Shown here: in pieces, positions 7,429 to 11,275 of the stretch
Layout: the number at the start of each line of letters is the position of its first letter
Position numbering within the stretch: the stretch's first letter is position 1
Assembly (NCBI GenBank): GCA_900299205.1
Contig: OMIW01000084.1
Span: forward strand, 1 to 11,275
DNA: 11,275 bases
Direction of reading: 5' to 3'
From: Pseudomonadota bacterium
GTDB taxonomy: Bacteria > Bdellovibrionota_C > UBA2361 > OMIW01
Translations under genes and position numbers: made by a program
Notes under the pieces: model-generated
Database searches by the model: none
What the model was told of the DNA's origin: nothing
The model's input: the letters and a program-made list of their open reading frames with translations, nothing else

Positions 7429-7757
7429 CAACAAAAGAGCTCCACCGCTGGCGGAGCGGGTTCTTCGCCTGCTAACAGTGCGACGACTTCGCGGGCATCA
7501 TCACGCAACATCGTTGAGATGCCGTTAATGATGCGGATACACCGCTCAACCGCCTCCCATGATTCCTGCTTCATAGCGTCCTCGAGTTCATCAGCCGCCC
7601 GCCGCTGCGCAAGGAGCATTGACTCGTATTGGTGGAGCCGTTCTTCAAGCTCGGGCCTTGCATCAATTCGATTCGCGAGCGCCCGGTGCGCCGCATGGAT
7701 CGATAATTCCAATTCATTTAATGATTCGAGTAAACGATCCAGCCCGTATGCCCGCAT
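7428..7757 (-). CDS. Small alpha-helical protein of unknown function, coupled to the gspK-like gene
   Basis: This 109-residue protein is almost entirely predicted helix with heptad-like spacing (LDRLLESLNELELSIHAAHR and LEERLHQYESMLLAQRRAAD), so a coiled coil or helical bundle is likely. The C-terminus is Pro/Ala-rich and ends in FC. There is no signal peptide, so it is probably cytoplasmic. The start ATG 7757 is chosen because GGGGGAGGA (7764-7772) lies seven bases upstream, an excellent ribosome site; the frame continues to a TTG at 7850, which has no such site. It shares one base with the gspK start and so is translated with it. In size and helicity it recalls flagellar-chaperone-like proteins, but I see no motif that would prove this. 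The gene is real on operon and ribosome-site evidence; its function is unknown. Confidence 0.65.
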   Translation of the reverse strand: MRAYGLDRLLESLNELELSIHAAHRALANRIDARPELEERLHQYESMLLAQRRAADELEDAMKQESWEAVERCIRIINGISTMLRDDAREVVALLAGEEPAPPAVELFC

Positions 7758-8041
7758 ATCAAATCCTCCCCCGGCTTTTCGAATGAGCCGTTCGTGTTCG
7801 CTGGCCAAACCGTAGCGCACCTGTGGAGGGATGAAAAGCTCTTGGCACAAAAGTTCGGCTCACAGGGAGTAATGCAAACGCCATTCGATAATGTTCGAAC
7901 CACAATCGGGGCCACGGAAAAGTTGGGATGTTTATCGATAGTTCAACTCGTGAGAGAGTATCGGGATATCGCATTAAGGAACAAGACGCGGCTCCACAAT
8001 CCGTTTGCGAGAGCAGTCAAGAGGAGAGGGGTGGAGGCACG
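7758..8041. other. Divergent intergenic region between the gspK-like pair and the MFS/meaB pair
   Basis: This 284-bp stretch should hold divergent promoters, though none is clear by consensus. An inverted repeat TTCGA-N6-TCGAA (7884-7899) is a candidate operator. On the plus strand an 83-codon frame (7794-8045) ends in a TGA that overlaps the GTG at 8042. Its composition is not clearly protein-like, so I do not call it a gene. On the minus strand the frame of the small helical gene stays open to 7850. Confidence 0.4.
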
Positions 8042-9328
8042 GTGAGGGAGGCACAGGGAAACAGAGTAAGCAACCGCATCATGAATCGGCACCATCCTCT
8101 CATTATCGTCGCGGTCCTGACGGTGGTGAATATTCTTAACTATCTTGATCGCAATCTGGTGCAGGCCGTGCGCCCGGCCATCGACGCATCGTGGCATCTC
8201 TCACAGCTCCAGTCCGGATTCTTTGTGTCCGCGTTCGTTATCGGGTACGCGCTCTTTTCCCCCGTCGCCGGCATCCTCGCTCATCAGAGCAATCGCCCCC
8301 GCTTGCTGACCGCCGGGCTTTGTCTCTGGAGCATCTGTACCGTGGCGACCGGCGTTGCACCAGGGCCCGCGCCCTTCGTCGCAGCGCGGATTGGAGTTGG
8401 GATCGGTGAGGCGCTCTTTGTGACCGTTGCAGCGACCTACTTGAGGGATCTTCTTGTTGACCCGATCCGGATTACCCGCGCATTTTCTCTCTTTTATGCG
8501 GCGATTCCGGTGGGTTCTGCGCTTGGGTATGTGGTGGGGGGATGGGTTGCAAATCGAGCGTCTTGGCAGGCGGCCTTTTATGTTGGTGCAGTGCCGGGAT
8601 TTCTCCTCGCGCCGGTGGTGGCCTTGTTGCCGAATCTCCCGAATGATTGCCAGTCCCGTTCGTCGAAAGATTCTACGGACGATCAGGGTATGTCGAATCG
8701 GTTGGGGCCGATAAAAGAGGTCCTGCGTTCACGCGCCGCGGTTGGAATCATCGCTGGTTATGTCGCTAATACCTTTGCTCTCGCGGGAGTAGCGGCGAAT
8801 GTGTCGTCGCATGGCACATCGCTTGGATATACGCTCGAACAGATAGGGGTACTCTTCGGAGGTACCCTCGTCATCGCAGGTTTTTTAGGGACGATTGGAG
8901 GTGGGTGGCTGTGCTCCTTTCTCGCCCGTGCCGCGCTGAGTCGTGAAGTGGTGATGCTCCGATTTTGTGCAGTGACCGCCCTTGTGGGGGCTCCACTTCT
9001 GGTCGTTGGATTTGAAACATCCTCGCGAGAGCTCTTTATTACCCTCTGCTTTTTTGCCGAGCTCTTTATCTTTGCAGGCACGGCGCCGATAAATTCGCTC
9101 CTGGTAACGGTGGTACCACCGCATCTTGTGGGTGCTGCCCAGGGACTCTGTATCGCGTCGATTAATATCCTCGGATCGTTTCTCGCTCCGATTGTGGTCG
9201 GCTTCGTCGCTGATACCGTCTCGCTTCGATGGGGGCTGCATCTCTGCGCAGTCGCGCTTGTGCTCTCGGGGGTGGGGTGGTGGGCGACATCTCAAAGAGC
9301 AACATTCGGCGAGGATCGAATAGTATGA
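8042..9328 (+). CDS. Spinster-like major facilitator superfamily transporter
   Basis: A 12-TM MFS protein of about 428 residues if GTG 8042 is the start (GGAGG four bases upstream), or 415 if ATG 8081 is used; the first TM begins about residue 19, so either fits. Family marks resembling Spinster transporters are NYLDR at the end of TM1 (33-37), the loop 2-3 motif GILAHQSNRPRLL (77-89) and RIGVGIGEALF in TM4 (116-126), followed by AIPVGSALGYVVGG in TM5. The motif-A Asp normally found in G-x-L-x-D-R is His81 here, and the next Arg is Gln, an unusual change at a position important for gating. Eukaryotic Spinster proteins move lysolipids or sphingosine phosphate; the bacterial substrate cannot be deduced. 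It overlaps meaB by ATGA, so the two are co-translated. Confidence 0.85.
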   Translation: MREAQGNRVSNRIMNRHHPLIIVAVLTVVNILNYLDRNLVQAVRPAIDASWHLSQLQSGFFVSAFVIGYALFSPVAGILAHQSNRPRLLTAGLCLWSICTVATGVAPGPAPFVAARIGVGIGEALFVTVAATYLRDLLVDPIRITRAFSLFYAAIPVGSALGYVVGGWVANRASWQAAFYVGAVPGFLLAPVVALLPNLPNDCQSRSSKDSTDDQGMSNRLGPIKEVLRSRAAVGIIAGYVANTFALAGVAANVSSHGTSLGYTLEQIGVLFGGTLVIAGFLGTIGGGWLCSFLARAALSREVVMLRFCAVTALVGAPLLVVGFETSSRELFITLCFFAELFIFAGTAPINSLLVTVVPPHLVGAAQGLCIASINILGSFLAPIVVGFVADTVSLRWGLHLCAVALVLSGVGWWATSQRATFGEDRIV

Positions 9329-10317
9329 AACCGTTACATCCATCACCCGAACTTGACGTTGCTGCTCTCGCCGATGGTATCAAGAGGGGAGTGGCCCGTG
9401 CGATTGCGCGGGGGATCACCATCGTTGAGCGGGGAGGAGCGTCAGCTCGTCGTCTCCTCGAACAGATATATTCAGCGGGGGGGCGTGCTCGAATCATCGG
9501 TTTCACCGGCGCACCGGGGGCGGGCAAGTCGACCTTGGTGGATCAGGTCGCTCTTTCTCTTCGACGTCGTGGGTATCGGGTGGCGATCATTGCAGTTGAT
9601 CCGACGAGCCCATTTACTGGGGGTGCTATTCTCGGTGACCGGATTCGCATGGCGGGGATCGTGGAGGACCCGACCGTATTCGTGCGGAGTATGGCGACCC
9701 GCGGTGCTCTCGGTGGGCTTGCACGCGCGACCTTTGATGCAATCGCTGTGCTTGATGCTGCACAAATTGATGTGATTTTGCTCGAGACGGTGGGGGTTGG
9801 TCAGGTCGAGGTCGATGTGGTTCGGATGGTTGATAGCTGCGTGGTGGTTCTCGTCCCGGGTATGGGTGATGCGGTTCAGGCATTCAAGGCGGGCATTCTC
9901 GAGATTGGGGATGTATTCGTGCTTAACAAAAGTGATCGAGAGGGTGCCGAGCTGCTTGCGCGTGATATGCGGCTTCTGCTCAGCCTTGAGCAACGCCGAG
10001 AAGGGGCATGGGAACAACCTCTCATCCGTACCGTTGCAACGAGCGGGGAGGGGGTAGAAATGCTGGTTGACCGTCTCCAAGGGCACACTGAGTTTCTCGC
10101 GATCAGCGGTGAAGGCCGGGCGCGTCGCAGCGCGATTGTGCGGGCAGGGCTCTTGCGGATCATCACCGATGAGATAGCAGCGTCGATTGTTGGGGGAGAG
10201 GCGGCGCTACTCGAGGATCTGGTGGTCCAATGTGCCGAGCGAAAGACCGATGTCTACACAGCAGCAGCGAGGTTGCGGGCGCAGTGGGTGGCGGGGGAGT
10301 TTTTTGGGGGGGGATGA
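9325..10317 (+). CDS. meaB: Methylmalonyl-CoA mutase-associated GTPase MeaB (ArgK/MMAA family)
   Basis: MeaB is a SIMIBI-class G protein that guards methylmalonyl-CoA mutase and gates delivery of adenosylcobalamin to it. The 330 residues fit the family length. The P-loop is GAPGAGKST (62-70); the conserved DPTSPFTGGAILGDRIRM (92-109) carries metal-site Asp residues; RSMATRGALGG is at 121-131; ETVGVGQ of switch II is at 154-160; and the guanine-specifying NKSD is at 201-204. The segment after ETVGVGQ reads VEVDVVRMVD where SETxVADMVD is usual. A predicted C-terminal dimerisation arm ends the protein. The start ATG overlaps the MFS stop by ATGA; the same frame is open upstream, but only as antisense or shadow of the MFS gene. 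No mutase gene (mutA/mutB) is next to it, so its partner lies outside the window. The last codons lie in a G8 tract. Confidence 0.93.
   Translation: MKPLHPSPELDVAALADGIKRGVARAIARGITIVERGGASARRLLEQIYSAGGRARIIGFTGAPGAGKSTLVDQVALSLRRRGYRVAIIAVDPTSPFTGGAILGDRIRMAGIVEDPTVFVRSMATRGALGGLARATFDAIAVLDAAQIDVILLETVGVGQVEVDVVRMVDSCVVVLVPGMGDAVQAFKAGILEIGDVFVLNKSDREGAELLARDMRLLLSLEQRREGAWEQPLIRTVATSGEGVEMLVDRLQGHTEFLAISGEGRARRSAIVRAGLLRIITDEIAASIVGGEAALLEDLVVQCAERKTDVYTAAARLRAQWVAGEFFGGG
10300..10313 (+). repeat. T6-G8 homopolymer tract at the end of meaB
   Basis: Six T's (10300-10305) are followed by eight G's (10306-10313), coding the final Phe-Phe-Gly-Gly-Gly just before the TGA. Loss of one G would move the frame past the stop and keep it open to 10546, adding roughly 75 residues; gain of one G would add only Met-Lys. 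Long G runs are prone to slippage and to sequencing error. Confidence 0.7.
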
Positions 10318-10515
10318 AGTAGGAAGTAGCAGGAGGTGTCAGAGACCTCGGGGAGAGGAAGGTCATCCTCAATCCATCGTTAATCGCCTGCGGCAAGGCT
10401 GCTCTACGGTTATTGCTTCAGTGCTCGACGAGGATTCCTCAACGCGCATCACTTGCCGCGCGTCGCGGGATTTCGAGCGTGGTGTCTCACTCTTCTCGGG
10501 CTTCACTCCCTCCTG
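10318..10515. other. Intergenic region between convergent meaB and fic, no clear gene
   Basis: I see no convincing coding frame. A small inverted repeat GAGGT-N7-ACCTC (10333-10349) and CCGCG-N3-CGCGG (near 10455-10470) are present, but neither is followed by a T run on either strand, so terminators for meaB and fic are not evident. The plus-strand frame extending from antisense of late meaB to 10546 is Ser/Arg-rich and looks non-coding. Confidence 0.4.
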
Positions 10516-11121
10516 TCACAAATCTTCAGTCCTAAATTCGCTATAGCCCTCGTAGAAATAACTCACATCAATGCCTTTCATAAAAATCTCGCGGTCATTG
10601 ATTTTATCCGTTAAGGCAGCAATCAGGAGCTGCTTGATTTCAATATCCTTGACGACACTTCGCTCCATGGCAGAAAGATAGGCGTCTTTGTCGATCAGGT
10701 TCCAATCGACTACTTTTTCGATTCCCTTCTTCAAAAGTATATCGAGCCAGATCCGGGTGGTGCGACCATTTCCTTCACGGAAGGGGTGAGCGATGTTCAT
10801 CTCAACATATTTTTCGACAATCTGATTGAAGTTGTTCTGAGACATTCCATCGATATATGCCAACGATTGCTCGAGATACATCAATGGTGCAAATCGGAAA
10901 TCGCCCTTAGCGATATTCACCTCACGAATTTTGCCCGCAAGGTCATAGATATCTTGGAACAATATCTGATGAATTTTTGCTAATCCCGCAAACGTCCCCA
11001 CCTCAATCGTATCAATCTCACCGCTCTCAAAAAGCTGCTTAGCCCTCTGCTTACTGATTTTCTCCTCAGCTCGGGCAAGCTCAACCTGGTTGGTGATATT
11101 TAGTTTGTTTGGTAACGTCAT
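10516..11121 (-). CDS. fic: Fic-domain protein AMP-transferase, class III-like (C-terminal inhibitory helix)
   Basis: Fic enzymes transfer AMP (or sometimes other groups) from a nucleotide to a Tyr, Ser or Thr of a target protein. The 201 residues include the complete active-site motif HPFREGNGRTTR (112-123), fitting HxFx(D/E)GNGRxxR, with catalytic His112, metal-binding Glu116 and phosphate-binding Asn118 and Arg120/Arg123. A flap-like segment lies around 65-80. At the C-terminus SYFYEG (187-192) matches the (S/T)xxxE(G/N) inhibitory motif, with Ser187 and Glu191; its place at the end marks class III, as in the Neisseria meningitidis Fic protein, where the enzyme inhibits itself. No antitoxin gene of the class I type is seen beside it. 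The gene is more AT-rich than the rest of the window, so recent acquisition is plausible. GGAGG (11125-11129) lies three bases before the ATG, inside a tandem repeat. Confidence 0.9.
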   Translation of the reverse strand: MTLPNKLNITNQVELARAEEKISKQRAKQLFESGEIDTIEVGTFAGLAKIHQILFQDIYDLAGKIREVNIAKGDFRFAPLMYLEQSLAYIDGMSQNNFNQIVEKYVEMNIAHPFREGNGRTTRIWLDILLKKGIEKVVDWNLIDKDAYLSAMERSVVKDIEIKQLLIAALTDKINDREIFMKGIDVSYFYEGYSEFRTEDL

Positions 11122-11124
11122 GGT

Positions 11125-11164
11125 CCTCCGTCATCCGTAGAATACCTCCGTCATCCTTAGAATA
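11125..11164 (-). repeat. Two tandem 20-bp direct repeats over the fic ribosome-binding site
   Basis: Units 11125-11144 and 11145-11164 are identical except for one base (G at 11137 versus T at 11157). On the minus strand each unit reads TATTCTA(A/C)GGATGACGGAGG, so each carries a -10-like TATTCT, an ATG and a GGAGG. The inner copy supplies the Shine-Dalgarno of fic. The two units could bind a regulator or, by slippage, change copy number. Confidence 0.85.
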
Positions 11165-11188
11165 GATGTGGGCCTCCGGCAAATACCT

Positions 11189-11275
11189 CTACGCCTCTGA
11201 GCTAAAGAGCCTCCACGTGTCGTTCGTTGTGGGAGAGTTGTCACCGGCTCCGAAGGGGGGGACAAGCTGTGGGGG
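11189..11275 (-). CDS. Possible C-terminal tail of a gene entering from the right edge
   Basis: A minus-strand frame is open from the right edge to a TAG at 11189-11191, giving 28 codons with a plausible ending (WRLFSSEA). It is too short to identify, and the stretch is too short to exclude chance. The same bases contain a tRNA-D-arm-like string (TTTAGCTCAGAGG) that does not complete into a tRNA. Confidence 0.15.
   Translation of the reverse strand, partial: PPQLVPPFGAGDNSPTTNDTWRLFSSEA

Noticed and set aside
7794-8045. 83-codon plus-strand ORF ending in an overlap with the MFS GTG start
   Set aside because: Despite the tempting overlap it has no good ribosome site and no recognisable composition, and its first part is antisense to the frame upstream of the small helical gene.
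10187-10546. 119-codon plus-strand ORF after meaB
   Set aside because: Its first third is a shadow of meaB and the rest is Ser/Arg/Cys-rich with no visible domain; it matters only as the read-through frame of the G8 tract.
11164-11220. Possible tRNA upstream of fic (GGCTCTTTAGCTCAGAGG on the minus strand)
   Set aside because: Only a D-arm-like string is present; there is no pairing anticodon stem, no GTTCGA T-loop and no matching acceptor strand.

Overview
The window is ordinary-density bacterial chromosome from a Gram-negative organism. An FtsH protease, a type II secretion-type pseudopilin (GspK family), a periplasmic/inner-membrane ligase-protease cluster and MeaB all point to a diderm, most likely a proteobacterium or related lineage. 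No single gene fixes the lineage. Base composition is moderately GC-rich through most of the window and visibly more AT-rich in the last kilobase, around the fic gene.

Layout, left to right. (1) At 1-491, minus strand, lies the N-terminal part of a membrane-anchored protein of unknown function that runs off the left edge. A rho-independent terminator at 573-611 and a hairpin-rich non-coding stretch (612-816) separate it from ftsH. (2) ftsH (817-2658, minus) is complete and stands alone. (3) A 325-bp divergent intergenic region holds an inverted repeat and a possible 29-codon ORF. (4) A plus-strand cluster of three genes (2984-6255) encodes an exported retropepsin-like 'ATP-dependent zinc protease' (PF05618 type), an inactive transglutaminase fused to a 7-TM domain, and a RimK-type ATP-grasp ligase that overlaps the 7-TM gene by ATGA. 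This is a recurrent but poorly characterised bacterial gene set, probably for adding and removing amino acids or peptides at the cell envelope. (5) A minus-strand pair, facing the cluster and ending in a clear terminator (6267-6290), encodes a small helical protein and a GspK-type minor pseudopilin joined by a TGATG overlap; no other secretion genes are present. (6) A plus-strand pair encodes a Spinster-like MFS transporter and the GTPase MeaB, joined by an ATGA overlap. MeaB ends in a G8 tract. (7) After about 200 bp without a clear gene comes a minus-strand Fic-domain AMP-transferase. It carries a C-terminal inhibitory-helix motif (class III-like) and is preceded by two tandem 20-bp repeats that contain its ribosome-binding site.

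The strongest candidate for a little-described system is the three-gene envelope ligase/protease cluster. The most interesting local structures are the nested hairpins downstream of ftsH, the tandem repeat over the fic start, the G tract that could join meaB to a downstream frame, and the orphan pseudopilin operon. I found no CRISPR array, rRNA, complete tRNA, insertion sequence or phage gene.
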